Below, piece after piece: positions 35,280 through 44,367 of a stretch of 64,000 nucleotides of DNA. A program made the position numbers and the translations under genes. The notes beneath the pieces were generated by a model. The model was not told where the DNA came from. It worked only from the letters and a program-made list of their open reading frames with translations, and ran no database searches. Where the stretch lies: positions 5,076,001 to 5,140,000 of the forward strand of contig NZ_JAUALB010000001.1 of NCBI RefSeq assembly GCF_030345795.1. Reading direction: 5' to 3'. The DNA is from Micromonospora sp. WMMA1363. Lineage in GTDB: Bacteria; Actinomycetota; Actinomycetes; Mycobacteriales; Micromonosporaceae. Position 1 is the stretch's first letter. Every line of letters begins with the position of its first letter.

Positions 35280-37124
35280 ATGGTTGCTCCGGCTACCGCT
35301 CAGGGTATCGATCAGGCCCCGACGTCCCACCCCGAACTGCTCGCCTGGGTCCGTGAGGTAGCGGAACTGACCACCCCGGACCGCGTTGTGTGGGTGGACG
35401 GGTCCGACGAGGAATGGCGTCGTCTCACCGACGAGCTCGTCGAGGCCGGCACCCTGATCCGGCTCAACCCGGAGAAGAAGGCCAACTCGTTCTACGCGCG
35501 GACGGACCCGACGGACGTCGCCCGGGTCGAGGAGCGCACATTCATCTGCTCCGTGGACGAGGCGGACGCGGGCCCCACCAACAACTGGATGGCGCCGGCG
35601 GAGATGAAGCGGACGATGACCGAGCTGTACCGCGGCTCCATGCGCGGTCGCACCATGTACGTCATCCCGTTCTGCATGGGCCCGGTCGAGGCCGAGAACC
35701 CGATGTTCGGCGTCGAGATCACCGACAGCCCGTACGTGGTGGCATCGATGCGGATCATGACCAGGATGGGAGCGAGGATCCTGGCGGCCATGGGCGACGA
35801 CGCCGACTTCGTGCACGCGCTGCACTCGATCGGCGCCCCGCTCGCGCCCGGCCAGCAGGACGTGGCGTGGCCGTGCAACGAGACGAAGTACATCTCGCAC
35901 TTCCCGGAGACCCGGGAGATCTGGTCCTACGGCTCCGGCTACGGCGGCAACTCGCTGCTCGGCAAGAAGTGTTACTCGCTGCGCATCGCCAGCGTGATGG
36001 GCCGCGACGAGGGCTGGCTCGCCGAGCACATGCTGATTCTCAAGATCACCTCGCCGGAGGGTCGGGTCTACCACATCGCCGGCGCCTTCCCGTCGGCGTG
36101 CGGCAAGACCAACCTCGCCATGCTGGAGCCGACCATCCCCGGCTGGAAGGTCGAGACCATCGGTGACGACATCGCCTGGATGCGGTTCGGCCAGGACGGT
36201 CGCCTCTACGCGGTCAACCCGGAGTACGGCCTGTTCGGCGTCGCGCCCGGCACCGACTGGAAGACCAACGCCAACGCCATGCGGACGCTCGACCGCGGCA
36301 ACTCCATCTTCACCAACGTGGCCCTGACCGACGACGGGGACATCTGGTGGGAGGGCATGGGTGAGCCCCCGGCGCACCTGATCGACTGGAAGGGCAACGA
36401 CTGGACGCCGGAGAGCGAGAACCTCTCCTCCCACGCGAACAGCCGGTTCTGCACCCCGATCACCCAGTGCCCGATCCTCGCCGAGGACTACTACGACCCG
36501 AACGGGGTGCCGATCGACGCCATCCTGTTCGGCGGCCGCCGCCGGGACACCATTCCACTGGTCACCGAAGCCCGCGATTGGGTACACGGGGTCTACCTGG
36601 GCGCGACGCTCTCCTCGGAGACCACCGCCGCGGCCGCCGGCGCGGTCGGCGTCGTCCGCCGGGATCCGATGGCCATGCTGCCCTTCATCGGCTACCACGG
36701 CGGCGACTACTTCCGGCACTGGATCGAGATGGGTAAGGGCGTCGACGGCGACGAGTCGAAGCTGCCGAAGGTCTACTACGTCAACTGGTTCCGCAAGGAC
36801 GCCGAGGGCAACTTCCTCTGGCCGGGCTTCGGCGAGAACTCCCGCGTCCTGAAGTGGATCGTCGGACGGATCGAGGGGCACGCCGACGCCGTCGAGACCC
36901 CGATCGGCATGGTCCCCGCCCAGGACGCGTTGGACGTCGAGGGCTTGGACATGACCCCGGAGGACGTCCGGATCGCGCTGAAGGTCGACGCCGACGAGTG
37001 GCGCGACGAGCTGCCGTTGGTCACCGAGTGGTTCGAGAAGTTCGGCGACAAGCTGCCCGGCGTCCTCTGGGCCGAGTTGGACGCCCTGCGCGCGCGCCTC
37101 GACGCGGAGCAGCCGCGGAGATAG
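35280..37124 (+). CDS. pckG: Phosphoenolpyruvate carboxykinase (GTP)
   Basis: 614-residue GTP-dependent PEPCK converting oxaloacetate to PEP, the entry to gluconeogenesis. The P-loop [12 protein letters not shown] contains the reactive Cys, the metal site includes GDDIAWMRF, and the GTP-binding loop region has [11 protein letters not shown]. Length and motifs are those of the GTP class, not the ATP class. Start ATG 35280 with AAGGAGA is clear. PEP carboxylase (59055-61841), the opposite anaplerotic reaction, and glpX lie in the same window. A hairpin at 37163-37202 may end transcription. Confidence 0.97.
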   Translation: MVAPATAQGIDQAPTSHPELLAWVREVAELTTPDRVVWVDGSDEEWRRLTDELVEAGTLIRLNPEKKANSFYARTDPTDVARVEERTFICSVDEADAGPTNNWMAPAEMKRTMTELYRGSMRGRTMYVIPFCMGPVEAENPMFGVEITDSPYVVASMRIMTRMGARILAAMGDDADFVHALHSIGAPLAPGQQDVAWPCNETKYISHFPETREIWSYGSGYGGNSLLGKKCYSLRIASVMGRDEGWLAEHMLILKITSPEGRVYHIAGAFPSACGKTNLAMLEPTIPGWKVETIGDDIAWMRFGQDGRLYAVNPEYGLFGVAPGTDWKTNANAMRTLDRGNSIFTNVALTDDGDIWWEGMGEPPAHLIDWKGNDWTPESENLSSHANSRFCTPITQCPILAEDYYDPNGVPIDAILFGGRRRDTIPLVTEARDWVHGVYLGATLSSETTAAAAGAVGVVRRDPMAMLPFIGYHGGDYFRHWIEMGKGVDGDESKLPKVYYVNWFRKDAEGNFLWPGFGENSRVLKWIVGRIEGHADAVETPIGMVPAQDALDVEGLDMTPEDVRIALKVDADEWRDELPLVTEWFEKFGDKLPGVLWAELDALRARLDAEQPRR

Positions 37125-37426
37125 GTACGATCCCCGGCACCACGGCGCCGCGTGACTCCATCCGGACGGCCGTCGAGACCAGCGAGGTCCGGCGGCCGTC
37201 CGCCGGCCGGGGGCTCACCAGGCTGCTTGCCGTGTGGGCGGCGGGCGACCGTTCGGACTGAGCCGCTGACCATCCGGTTCGCCCCGGGGCAGGGCTTCGC
37301 CTCGCGGTCCGAACCGGTCGGGCGTTGCGGCCGGGGGGCAGGATGGCGGGTGGTGAAGCTGGTCCGCGCCGCCGGCCCGATCGCCCGGGGAGGGTGCGCC
37401 GGCCACCGCCTACGGAAGGAGCCGCC
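37125..37426. other. Intergenic region after pckG with hairpin
   Basis: About 300 bp. It holds a 10-bp inverted repeat, CGGACGGCCG (37163-37172) and CGGCCGTCCG (37193-37202), loop 20 nt, a candidate terminator for pckG. No gene-like frame was seen. AAGGAG at 37416-37421 serves the next gene. Confidence 0.5.
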
Positions 37427-38557
37427 GTGGACGACGAGTTCGACGTGGTGGTGGTCGGGGCGGGGCCGGCTGGTTCGGCCGCCGCCCTCGCGGCCCGGCG
37501 GGCGGGGGCGCGGGTGCTCCTGGTTGATCGGTCCGACTTTCCCCGGGACAAGGCCTGCGGAGACGGCATCGCCGCGCACGCGCTGGACGTCCTGAACGAG
37601 CTGGGCGTACCGGACGCGGTTGCCGGTTACCAACCGCTTCCCGCGCTGCGGCTGGTCGGCCCCGGGGGCGGCGCGGTCGCGCGGGCGCTACCTCGGCCGG
37701 CGTACACCGTGCCCCGGACGGTCTTCGACGCGCGGCTGGTCGCGGCCGCGGTCGCGGCCGGGGCCCGGCTGGCCCGGCACACGGTGCGTCGGATCGAGCT
37801 GCGCGCCGACCGGGTGGTGCTCGACGGCCGGATCACCGGGCGCGTCGTGGTGGGTACGGACGGCGCCGGCTCCGTCGTGCGTCGGGCACTCGGGCACCGC
37901 CCGAACCCGGACCGCCACCTGGCCCTGGCCCTTCGGGGGTATGCACCCGCGCTGCCCGGCCCGCCCGAACAGCTCATTGTCACCTCGGCCCCGCGTTGGC
38001 CGGCGTATGCCTGGTCGTTCCCGATCGGTGACGGTCGCGCGAATGTCGGGTACGGGGAGGTGCTGCGGGGCGAGCCGCTGAGCCGGATGCACCTCATCGA
38101 GCGGCTTGGCGGGTTGCTGCCGGGGACCGATCCGGCGACGGTGACCGACCTGCGCGCCCACCACCTGCCGCTGTCCACCCATCGGCCCGAACCGGGGCGG
38201 GGGCGGGTGGTGCTGGCCGGCGACGCACTCTCGTTGGTCAACCCGTTCACCGGCGAGGGGATCTTCTACGCACTGCTGTCCGGTGCGCTGGCGGGCGCGG
38301 CCGCCGCCCGGGCACCGGAGCAGGCCGCCCGGCGGTATGTGGCGGCGATGCGCCACCGGCTCGGTGTGCACCTGCGGCACAGCTCGGTGGCGGCGTGGCT
38401 GGCGCGGCGGAGGTCGGTGGTCGACGCGGCGGTCCGAGCGGCGACCCGGGACGACCGGGTGTACCGGACGGTGGTCGAACTGGGGCTCGGCGACGGGCGG
38501 CTCGACGCCCGCACGCTCGGCATGATCGGCCGCGAGCTCCGGAGAAGGGAACGGTAG
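37427..38557 (+). CDS. Geranylgeranyl-reductase-family FAD oxidoreductase
   Basis: 376-residue flavoprotein. The N-terminal FAD-binding motif is VVVVGAGPAGSAAALAARRAG, in segments, followed by FPRDKACGDGI. The mid segment PAYAWSFPIGDGRANVGYG carries the family's substrate-site signature, and GDALSLVNPFTGEGI closes the FAD site. Such enzymes saturate double bonds of polyprenyl chains, as in menaquinone or lipid tails; some act on other substrates. GTG 37427 has AAGGAG five nt upstream. A cis-prenyl transferase gene follows 42 bp downstream, consistent with an isoprenoid role. Confidence 0.85.
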   Translation: MDDEFDVVVVGAGPAGSAAALAARRAGARVLLVDRSDFPRDKACGDGIAAHALDVLNELGVPDAVAGYQPLPALRLVGPGGGAVARALPRPAYTVPRTVFDARLVAAAVAAGARLARHTVRRIELRADRVVLDGRITGRVVVGTDGAGSVVRRALGHRPNPDRHLALALRGYAPALPGPPEQLIVTSAPRWPAYAWSFPIGDGRANVGYGEVLRGEPLSRMHLIERLGGLLPGTDPATVTDLRAHHLPLSTHRPEPGRGRVVLAGDALSLVNPFTGEGIFYALLSGALAGAAAARAPEQAARRYVAAMRHRLGVHLRHSSVAAWLARRRSVVDAAVRAATRDDRVYRTVVELGLGDGRLDARTLGMIGRELRRRER

Positions 38558-38599
38558 CCCGACACCTGATCCGTCGTTCTGGTCGTTACCCTGAAGATG

Positions 38600-39370
38600 A
38601 TGACTCTGCGGGATCTTGTCTACACGGTGTACGAGCGCCGCCTGACGGCGAGGCTCGCGGGCAAGCCGGTGCCCCGGCACGTCGGCGTCATGTGCGACGG
38701 CAACCGCAGGTGGGCCAGGGAGATGGGCTTCGTCGACCCGAACGACGGCCACCGGGTCGGTGCCGAGCGCATCAAGGAGCTGCTGCGCTGGTGCGACGCG
38801 GCCGGCGTCGGGCACGTGACGCTGTGGCTGCTCTCCACCGACAACCTCTCCCGGCCGGCGGCCCAGCTCGATCCGCTGCTTCAGATCATCGAGGACTTGA
38901 CGACCGAGCTGGCCGAGGAGGGCAACCCCTGGCGGCTGCGCATGGTCGGTGCTCTCGACGTGCTGCCGGCGCAGCACGCGGCCGCCCTCAAGGCCGCCGA
39001 GGAACGCACCCGGGAACGCACCGGTGGCGCGCAGGTCAACATCGCGGTGGGGTACGGCGGCCGGCGGGAGATCGCCGACGCGGTGCGCTCGCTGCTGCAG
39101 GAGCACGCCCGGGCCGGCACCAGCATCGAGGAACTGGCCGAGGTGCTCGACGTCGAGCACATCGCCGAGCACCTCTACACCCGGGGTCTGCCCGATCCAG
39201 ATCTGATCATCCGAACCAGTGGCGAGCAGCGCCTGTCGGGTTTTCTGCTCTGGCAGTCCGTCCACTCGGAGTGCTACTTCTGCGAACTCAACTGGCCGGA
39301 CTTCCGCCGGATCGACTTCCTCCGCGCACTCCGCTCGTACGGCAACCGCCAGCGTCGGTTCGGCGCCTGA
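38600..39370 (+). CDS. Cis-isoprenyl diphosphate synthase (UppS/Z-FPP synthase family)
   Basis: 256 residues. Catalytic Asp33 sits in MCDGNRRWAREMG; other family blocks are GHRVGAERIKE, WLLSTDNLSR, NIAVGYGGRREI, DPDLIIRTSGEQRLSGFLLW (20 residues) and CYFCELNWPDF. It condenses isopentenyl diphosphate in the Z configuration. Its length matches the short-chain Z-farnesyl diphosphate synthases of actinobacteria (Rv1086-like) as well as UppS, so product length is uncertain. The second ATG (38600) is favoured: TACCCT lies seven nt before it (leaderless). Confidence 0.93.
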   Translation: MTLRDLVYTVYERRLTARLAGKPVPRHVGVMCDGNRRWAREMGFVDPNDGHRVGAERIKELLRWCDAAGVGHVTLWLLSTDNLSRPAAQLDPLLQIIEDLTTELAEEGNPWRLRMVGALDVLPAQHAAALKAAEERTRERTGGAQVNIAVGYGGRREIADAVRSLLQEHARAGTSIEELAEVLDVEHIAEHLYTRGLPDPDLIIRTSGEQRLSGFLLWQSVHSECYFCELNWPDFRRIDFLRALRSYGNRQRRFGA

Positions 39371-39394
39371 CGCACGCTCGACGCCCGGCGGAGG

Positions 39395-40219
39395 TCAGGT
39401 CAGTCGGCCGACGGCGTCGGTGAGGAAGTCGCCGAGAGCGGCGGGGGAGTCGATCGTCAGATCGGCGGCGTCCGCGACCTCTTGGCCGGTCTCCGGGTTG
39501 GCAACGGCGACGCAGACGCCGAGGAAGTGCGGGTCGGCCGCGCAGCGGGCGCGCAGCGCCGCGAACGCCTTGATGTCGGAGACGTCGTCGCCGAAGTACC
39601 AGGCTCCCTCGGCATCCCGCACGAGCTCGTCGATGACCATGCCCTTGTCCCGGTTCACCGGGGGCTTCAGCTCCAGCACCATGCGCCCGGCCTGGACCCG
39701 CAGGCCGAGCTGCTCGGCCCGGGACCGGCCCCACTCCACCGCCGTCGCCCCGAGGTGCGGGACGGTCCGCCAGTGCAGCGCCACGGAGAGCCGCTTGTAC
39801 TCCACCAGAGTGCCGGCGGGCAGCTCGGCGCGGGCCTGTTCGGCGAGGTCCGCCATGGTGGGCATCCAGGGCAGCGCCGCCGGTTCGGTGACGGTCTCGC
39901 CGCCGGAGTGGCTGTGCTCCAGCCCGTACAGGCCGTAGAGGTCGACCCCGGTGAGCCCGCCGAGCCGTTCGCGGAGGAATTCGACCGGGCGCGCGGAGAC
40001 GATCGCCACCCGGCGTACGACGGGGGCGAGGGCCTCGATGGCGGCGAGCACCTTCGGCGCTGGCTGGACCGCGGTCGGGTCGTCGTCGACCGGCGCCAGT
40101 GTGCCGTCGAAGTCGAAGAAGAGGACGATCCCGGCGGCCCGGGCTGCGGTCGTGTTCCAGGCCAGGTCGGCGTTCAACGGGGAGCTCGGCTGTTGTCTGC
40201 CCAGATTCAACGGCGGCAC
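39395..40219 (-). CDS. otsB: Trehalose-6-phosphate phosphatase
   Basis: 274-residue HAD-superfamily phosphatase. HAD motif I is FFDFDGTLAP, motif II is VSARPVEFL, the Lys motif is ELKPPVNRDKG, and motif IV is YFGDDVSDIKAF. It removes phosphate from trehalose-6-phosphate to release trehalose, a stress protectant and wall precursor. GTG 40219 follows TACGCT by seven nt (leaderless). No trehalose-phosphate synthase (otsA) is in the window. It converges with the prenyl transferase gene. Confidence 0.93.
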   Translation of the reverse strand: MPPLNLGRQQPSSPLNADLAWNTTAARAAGIVLFFDFDGTLAPVDDDPTAVQPAPKVLAAIEALAPVVRRVAIVSARPVEFLRERLGGLTGVDLYGLYGLEHSHSGGETVTEPAALPWMPTMADLAEQARAELPAGTLVEYKRLSVALHWRTVPHLGATAVEWGRSRAEQLGLRVQAGRMVLELKPPVNRDKGMVIDELVRDAEGAWYFGDDVSDIKAFAALRARCAADPHFLGVCVAVANPETGQEVADAADLTIDSPAALGDFLTDAVGRLT

Positions 40220-40310
40220 GCGCGACAGCGTACCCCGGGCGTGGCGGCTCACACCCGGGCGTGACGTATGCCTCCGCCCGGCCTCGCGGTGGGCGGGCGG
40301 CGGTGTGCGG

Positions 40311-40664
40311 TCAGCGTTCGGCGGCTCCCCGCCCCCGCCGTCCGAACGGGACGACGGCCGCTTCCTGGCTGTGGCTGAGCAGATACCCCTCCACGAAGCC
40401 GCTGTTCCGGTCGCCGCTGCTGCTCTCGATCTCGTTGAGCCGGGCCACCAGGAACTCGGTGAGCGCGCTGATCCGGTCGTTGAGCCGGTCATGTAGTTCG
40501 GCGACCACGGCCAGGACGACCGCGGTGCCGGTGGTGGTGAGCGTGAGGATGTTGACGAACAGCGGCAGCTCTCCGCCGTTCACCGTATGGATCACCGTGT
40601 TTCCGGTCAGGAACAGTGTCAGTGACACGGTCGCGACCACGACTGCCAACCACTTCAGGGTCAT
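40311..40664 (-). CDS. Small two-helix membrane protein, unknown
   Basis: 117 residues. Two hydrophobic helices are at about 3-21 and 33-55, followed by an amphipathic helix (ELHDRLNDRISALTEFLVAR in part) and a short basic tail. ATG 40664 has an excellent AAGGAGG seven to nine nt upstream, so the gene is real by context, but I do not recognise the family. It lies between the HTH regulator and otsB, all on the minus strand with gaps of 91 and 163 bp. Confidence 0.6.
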   Translation of the reverse strand: MTLKWLAVVVATVSLTLFLTGNTVIHTVNGGELPLFVNILTLTTTGTAVVLAVVAELHDRLNDRISALTEFLVARLNEIESSSGDRNSGFVEGYLLSHSQEAAVVPFGRRGRGAAER

Positions 40665-40827
40665 GGACAGACCCCTCCTTCTGTCCCGCAGGGGCTGGGT
40701 TCGGCTTTGTCCCGTCCCCCCGCCGGTCACGAGCCCAAGCAGTACGAGTACGGACGCTAGCGCGCCGAATCGGGCCCGGGAGCGAAACGAATGAGTCTGA
40801 CCTGCCGTTCTTTCGCCATCTGAGGAA

Positions 40828-41268
40828 CTACCCGGCCTGTTTACCTCGTTTCCGGACACCGATCGGAAGAGTCGGGCGATATGCGAGGTAACGAATGGTC
40901 TCTCTGATGTGGAATTTCTCCGCGTCCGACACGTCGGGGTCGACCAGTCGGCGCAGCAGCGCCTCCACGTCCGGGTCCATCGGCGGTGGCGTCGGTGTGG
41001 TGCGCGGGGTGGCCCGACGGTCCCAGCCGAGCGCGGCGAACGCGGTTGCCGGGTTGAGGCCCAGACCCTCGCAGAAGGCCACGACGCGTTCGGCCTCCGG
41101 GTCGCTGGCCCAGTCGCCCCGCACCCATCTGTTGATCGTTTGGCGGGAGACGCCGGTCCGCCGGGAGACCTCGGTGCCGCTCCAGGCCCGGGTGGCGCGG
41201 GCCTCTTCGAGGCCGCGGCGGACGAAGGTGGCGAAGGCGATCTTCCGCGCGTTGGCCGTCTCGGTCAC
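40828..41268 (-). CDS. Helix-turn-helix (XRE-like) regulator
   Basis: 146 residues. The N-terminal DNA-binding domain includes WSGTEVSRRTGVSRQTINRW, a Cro/CI-type helix-turn-helix, then AERVVAFCEGLGLNPATAFAALGW, as in small XRE proteins of actinomycetes. The C-terminal part holds a linker and an acidic helix (DPDVEALLRRLVDPDVSDAEK). GTG 41268 follows TACGGT by six nt (leaderless). A 17-bp palindrome covers both the -10 box and the start codon, so it likely represses itself. It faces a coupled three-ORF unit across a region rich in GTCAC/GTGAC half-sites. Confidence 0.82.
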   Translation of the reverse strand: MTETANARKIAFATFVRRGLEEARATRAWSGTEVSRRTGVSRQTINRWVRGDWASDPEAERVVAFCEGLGLNPATAFAALGWDRRATPRTTPTPPPMDPDVEALLRRLVDPDVSDAEKFHIRETIRYLAYRPTLPIGVRKRGKQAG

Positions 41269-41278
41269 CCGGTGACCG
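41262..41278. promoter_or_regulatory. Palindrome over the HTH gene's -10 and start codon
   Basis: CGGTCACC-C-GGTGACCG, a perfect 8-bp inverted repeat with one central base. On the minus strand it covers most of the -10 box TACGGT (41275-41280) and the GTG start (41266-41268). Related half-sites GTCAC/GTGAC recur upstream at 41320, 41331, 41444, 41472 and 41505. A repressor bound here would block its own leaderless transcript. Confidence 0.7.
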
Positions 41279-41318
41279 TACGGCCAGCCGGCCGTCGCCG
41301 GGCTGTCCGGCGCGCGGT

Positions 41319-41510
41319 TGTCACGCGAATGTGACGGACGATTCGGGTTCTCGGTGGACGGTCCGGGAGCGCTCCTGAGGGGTATCACCTGGGCAGAATA
41401 GATAAACTTAGGTGTCGAGGGGATCAGACAAGAAGATGATACTGTCACGCCCGTGGGACAATCTAACGTGTGTCACGTGCAGGAGACGACGAGTGCTCAC
41501 ATGCGTGACA
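41319..41510. promoter_or_regulatory. Cluster of TGTCAC/GTGACA half-sites between divergent units
   Basis: TGTCAC-GCGAAT-GTGACG at 41319-41336 is an inverted pair; TGTCACG recurs at 41443-41449 and 41471-41477, and CGTGACA at 41504-41510. The stretch 41385-41470 is AT-rich for this genome and includes TAGATA at 41399-41404 as a possible -10 for the plus-strand unit. It probably controls that unit through the HTH regulator; inference. Confidence 0.5.
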
Positions 41511-41532
41511 TCTCCGGCACGAGGGGGATCTG

Positions 41533-41877
41533 GTGACCGAACTCGCCACCCGAGCGCAGGCCTTCGGTCTGATCGCCGAGGGAGTCGCCGCCGGCCTGAG
41601 CGCGCCCTGGCGCCTCTACCTGGCCCGGGGCTGCCGTTACCTGTCCCTCAGTGTCGGTGACCGTGCCGAGTGGAACGCCTGGCGTACCCACCTCGGCTGC
41701 CCAGAACTCAGCGTCCGCGTCTACGAGGCCGGCGGCGAGATCCGTCGCGCGTCGGTGGCCGAGATCATGCTGGACGGATGCCGGATCAGCGTCGAGCTGG
41801 TCGAGGAGGTCAGCACGGACGACCTCGACCGGCTGCTGACCGTCGATCCCACCCCGGTGGAGCCGGAGGAAAGATGA
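41533..41877 (+). CDS. Small acidic protein, unknown, next to HTH regulator
   Basis: 114 residues, no signal peptide or membrane helix. Pattern is mixed alpha/beta with a WRLYLARGCRYLSLSVGDR block. I do not recognise the family. GTG 41533 has GAGGGGG five nt upstream. Its stop overlaps the next start (ATGA at 41874-41877), beginning a coupled chain that includes a 12-codon ORF and a membrane protein. Divergence from an XRE regulator and the operator-like repeats suggest this unit is the regulator's target. Confidence 0.7.
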   Translation: MTELATRAQAFGLIAEGVAAGLSAPWRLYLARGCRYLSLSVGDRAEWNAWRTHLGCPELSVRVYEAGGEIRRASVAEIMLDGCRISVELVEEVSTDDLDRLLTVDPTPVEPEER

Positions 41878-41912
41878 GCCGACACCTAACCCGGGCCGGA
41901 GCGGCCGGATGA
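41874..41912 (+). CDS. Twelve-codon bridging micro-ORF
   Basis: Encodes MSRHLTRAGAAG. It starts inside the stop of the preceding gene (ATGA) and its own stop overlaps the start of the next gene (ATGA at 41909-41912). GGAGGAAAG lies directly upstream, a good ribosome binding site. Its main role may be to carry ribosomes from the first gene to the third; a functional peptide is possible but unproven. Confidence 0.5.
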   Translation: MSRHLTRAGAAG

Positions 41913-42253
41913 GTCCATTCCTCGCGGTGTTCCTCGTCCTCGTCCTCGCGGCAGCCAGCTACGCCGCAGGTCGGCTACACGGTCAGCTCAGCTACCGGAT
42001 CGGCTACCGCTTCGGCTACCGGCAGGGCTACTTCGACGGTGACCGGGGAGCGTGGAACCGGCGCCGGCGGGACGCCCAAGCGGCGATCGCCTCCGCGCTC
42101 GCCGGCCCTCCGCCGGCCGACACCGCACCCGCCCGGGCCATCGGCACGGTGGTGCGTCCCGGTACCACGTACACCGGCTCGTCGTTCGGCGCGCCAGCCG
42201 CCCCGGTCACCGGGCGGCACCCGACTGGGACGCTGGTGCGACGGACCGGCTGA
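41909..42253 (+). CDS. Single-pass membrane protein with GYRxGY motif, unknown
   Basis: 114 residues. One N-terminal membrane helix (residues 3-21) is followed by repeated Gly-Tyr motifs (SYRIGYRFGYRQGYFDGD), a basic stretch and a Pro/Ala/Thr-rich tail. There is no ribosome binding site of its own except the micro-ORF's coupling, so its translation probably depends on the upstream ORFs. I do not recognise the family. It is the last gene of the unit facing the HTH regulator. Confidence 0.65.
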   Translation: MSPFLAVFLVLVLAAASYAAGRLHGQLSYRIGYRFGYRQGYFDGDRGAWNRRRRDAQAAIASALAGPPPADTAPARAIGTVVRPGTTYTGSSFGAPAAPVTGRHPTGTLVRRTG

Positions 42254-42673
42254 GTCCGGTCGGCGGGGACCCGAGGCCCGCCAGCCGGGCTTTCGAAGGC
42301 ACGGTGCGTCGTCCGCGGCGGAGGCGCACCGTCGGGGTCACGTCAGACCGGTGACGCCGACCCCACCGGCCGGGATGCGCGCAGGGGGCATGCATCCCGG
42401 CCGGTCCCACCGCGCCGCCGCTGCGGGCCCGGCCAGCCGCCGCTGCCGGAGCGCCTGCCCTGTTCACGCGCCGGTTGCCGGAAGATCCACGCTCGCCCTC
42501 TAGCCGGGACGGTTCGGCGCCGCTAGCGTCAAGACATGGCACGGGGTTGTCCCGGGCCAGCCGGCAAGCCCGGACCCGCGATCTCGCGCACGGGGCCCGC
42601 ATCCGTCCCCGTGTCCCGGGCACCGGAGGAGGCGGAACGCGGATGGCGGGTGCCCATCCGTCGGAGCAGGCCT
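42254..42673. other. Intergenic region before phoH
   Basis: About 420 bp. A TAGCGT box at 42524-42529 lies six nt before ATG 42536, matching the leaderless pattern; this would add 46 residues to PhoH, or else mark a transcription start 138 nt before the GTG I prefer. Third positions between 42536 and 42673 are less GC-rich than the gene body. No other gene was seen. Confidence 0.5.
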
Positions 42674-44083
42674 GTGACGACTCGCCGTACAACCACCGGT
42701 GCCGATCAGCCGCCGGCCGCGACTGCCACGACCCGCCGCGCCACCCGGAGCCGCCGCCTCGCTGCCCGGGCCGGCAGCGAGGAGCCCGGACCATCCGGCC
42801 AGGCGTTCGTCCTGGACACCTCGGTGCTGCTCTCCGACCCGGCGGCGTTGCACCGGTTCGCCGAGCACGAGGTGGTGCTTCCGTTGGTGGTCATCTCCGA
42901 ACTCGAGGGCAAGCGGCACCACCCGGAGCTGGGCTGGTTCGCGCGCCAGTCGCTGCGGTCGCTGGACGAGCTGCGGGTGCGGCATGGCCGGCTGGACCGG
43001 CCGGTGCCCGCCAACGACAACGGCGGCACGCTGCGTGTCGAGCTGAACCACACCGACGACGGGGTGCTGCCGCCGGGCTTCCGCACCGAGTCCAACGACG
43101 CCCGGATCCTCTCCGTGGCGCTGAACCTCGCCGCCGAGGGGCGTGCGGTCACGCTGGTCAGCAAGGACATGCCGTTGCGGGTCAAGGCGGCCTCGGTTGG
43201 TCTGCGGGCCGACGAGTACCGGCACGGCCAGGCCGGCGACCCAACCTGGACCGGGATGTCGGAACTGGAGCTGACCGAGGATCAGATCGGCCGGCTGTAC
43301 GCGGGCGAGTCGCTGGACGTCGACGCCGCCGCCGGGCTGACCTGCCACACCGGCCTGGTGCTGCACTCGGCCCGTGGCTCGGCGCTCGGCCGGGTGCTGC
43401 CGGACAAGACGGTCCGGTTGGTCCGGGGCGACCGCGAGGCGTTCGGCGTGCACGGCCGCTCCGCCGAGCAGCGGATCGCGCTCGACCTGCTACTGGACGA
43501 CTCGGTAGGGATCGTGTCGCTCGGTGGTCGGGCCGGCACCGGTAAGTCCGCCCTGGCGCTCTGTGCCGGTCTGGAGGCGGTGATGGAACGCCGCCGGCAC
43601 AAGAAGGTGATCGTGTTCCGGCCGCTGTACGCGGTCGGCGGCCAGGAACTCGGCTACCTGCCCGGCTCCGAGTCCGAGAAGATGTCGCCGTGGGCGCAGG
43701 CCGTGTTCGACACCCTCGGTGCGGTGATCCACGAGAACGTCCTCGACGAGGTGACCGCACGGGGGCTGCTGGAGGTGCTGCCGCTGACCCACATCCGGGG
43801 GCGCAGCCTGCACGACGCCTTCGTCATCGTGGACGAGGCGCAGTCGCTCGAACGCGGCGTGCTGTTGACGGTGCTGTCCCGGATCGGTCAAGGTTCTCGG
43901 GTCGTCCTGACCCATGACGTGGCGCAGCGGGACAACCTGCGGGTAGGACGGCACGACGGGGTGACGGCCGTGATCGAGGCGTTGAAGGGTCATCCGCTCT
44001 TCGCTCATGTCACGCTCAGCCGTTCGGAGCGCTCCCCGATCGCCGCCATGGTGACGGATCTCTTGGAGGACAACCCGCACTGA
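42674..44083 (+). CDS. PhoH-family PIN-domain/ATPase protein (PhoH2-like)
   Basis: 469 residues from GTG 42674. The N-terminal PIN RNase domain starts at [13 protein letters not shown] and contains the acidic [11 protein letters not shown] and [14 protein letters not shown] blocks. The C-terminal PhoH ATPase has Walker [14 protein letters not shown] and Walker B FVIVDEAQ, then [15 protein letters not shown]. PhoH2 proteins are RNA helicase-RNases. GGAG lies seven nt upstream of the GTG; a leaderless ATG at 42536 is an alternative (see the region entry). It has no adjacent antitoxin-like gene. Confidence 0.92.
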   Translation: MTTRRTTTGADQPPAATATTRRATRSRRLAARAGSEEPGPSGQAFVLDTSVLLSDPAALHRFAEHEVVLPLVVISELEGKRHHPELGWFARQSLRSLDELRVRHGRLDRPVPANDNGGTLRVELNHTDDGVLPPGFRTESNDARILSVALNLAAEGRAVTLVSKDMPLRVKAASVGLRADEYRHGQAGDPTWTGMSELELTEDQIGRLYAGESLDVDAAAGLTCHTGLVLHSARGSALGRVLPDKTVRLVRGDREAFGVHGRSAEQRIALDLLLDDSVGIVSLGGRAGTGKSALALCAGLEAVMERRRHKKVIVFRPLYAVGGQELGYLPGSESEKMSPWAQAVFDTLGAVIHENVLDEVTARGLLEVLPLTHIRGRSLHDAFVIVDEAQSLERGVLLTVLSRIGQGSRVVLTHDVAQRDNLRVGRHDGVTAVIEALKGHPLFAHVTLSRSERSPIAAMVTDLLEDNPH

Positions 44084-44118
44084 CGCCCGCTTTGAGGGGG
44101 TTTGGGCGTATTATTTGC

Positions 44119-44367
44119 GTGGCCCACGTCACAATCGAGTCTGATGATTTCCCATCAGACGCACTGTGCGCGATGGTGTCCAACGAGCGCTCGCGCACCA
44201 TGGAGATCGTCAACGATCGCCCGCCCCGCCAGGCGGACGGCGTCGACGGCGCCCGGGTGCGTCGGCCGCGACCGCGTGGCCCGGGCGCTCACGGCGCGGA
44301 GACCGGCCCATCCCTGGGTGCGCCCCCGTGTCGTGTCCTTGCACCCGACGAAGGGACCACTTCGTGA
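44119..44367 (+). CDS. Possible small ORF coupled to the transglycosylase gene
   Basis: A frame from GTG 44119 (or ATG 44173) runs to a stop that overlaps the transglycosylase start as GTGA (44364-44367), the coupling seen elsewhere here. From 44173 onward the first 30 codons end almost only in G or C, as in real genes. A TATTAT box (44109-44114) lies just upstream. The predicted product is basic, Arg/Pro-rich and unrecognised. A hairpin (44139-44160) falls inside the first codons. It may be a leader or a real small protein. Confidence 0.3.
   Translation: MAHVTIESDDFPSDALCAMVSNERSRTMEIVNDRPPRQADGVDGARVRRPRPRGPGAHGAETGPSLGAPPCRVLAPDEGTTS
44139..44160. promoter_or_regulatory. Inverted repeat upstream of transglycosylase
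   Basis: GTCTGATG (44139-44146) and CATCAGAC (44153-44160) around ATTTCC, a perfect 8-bp repeat. It lies 25 nt after a TATTAT -10-like box, between phoH and the transglycosylase gene. It could be an operator or an RNA hairpin in the leader. Confidence 0.45.

Noticed and set aside
40860-41448. Longer N-terminal form of the HTH regulator starting at 41448
   Set aside because: The extra 60 codons lack GC-biased third positions and cross the operator-like repeats; the leaderless GTG at 41268 fits better.
44084-44363. c-di-AMP (ydaO-type) riboswitch before the transglycosylase
   Set aside because: The location fits, but I could not find the conserved core of that riboswitch; only an 8-bp inverted repeat is present.
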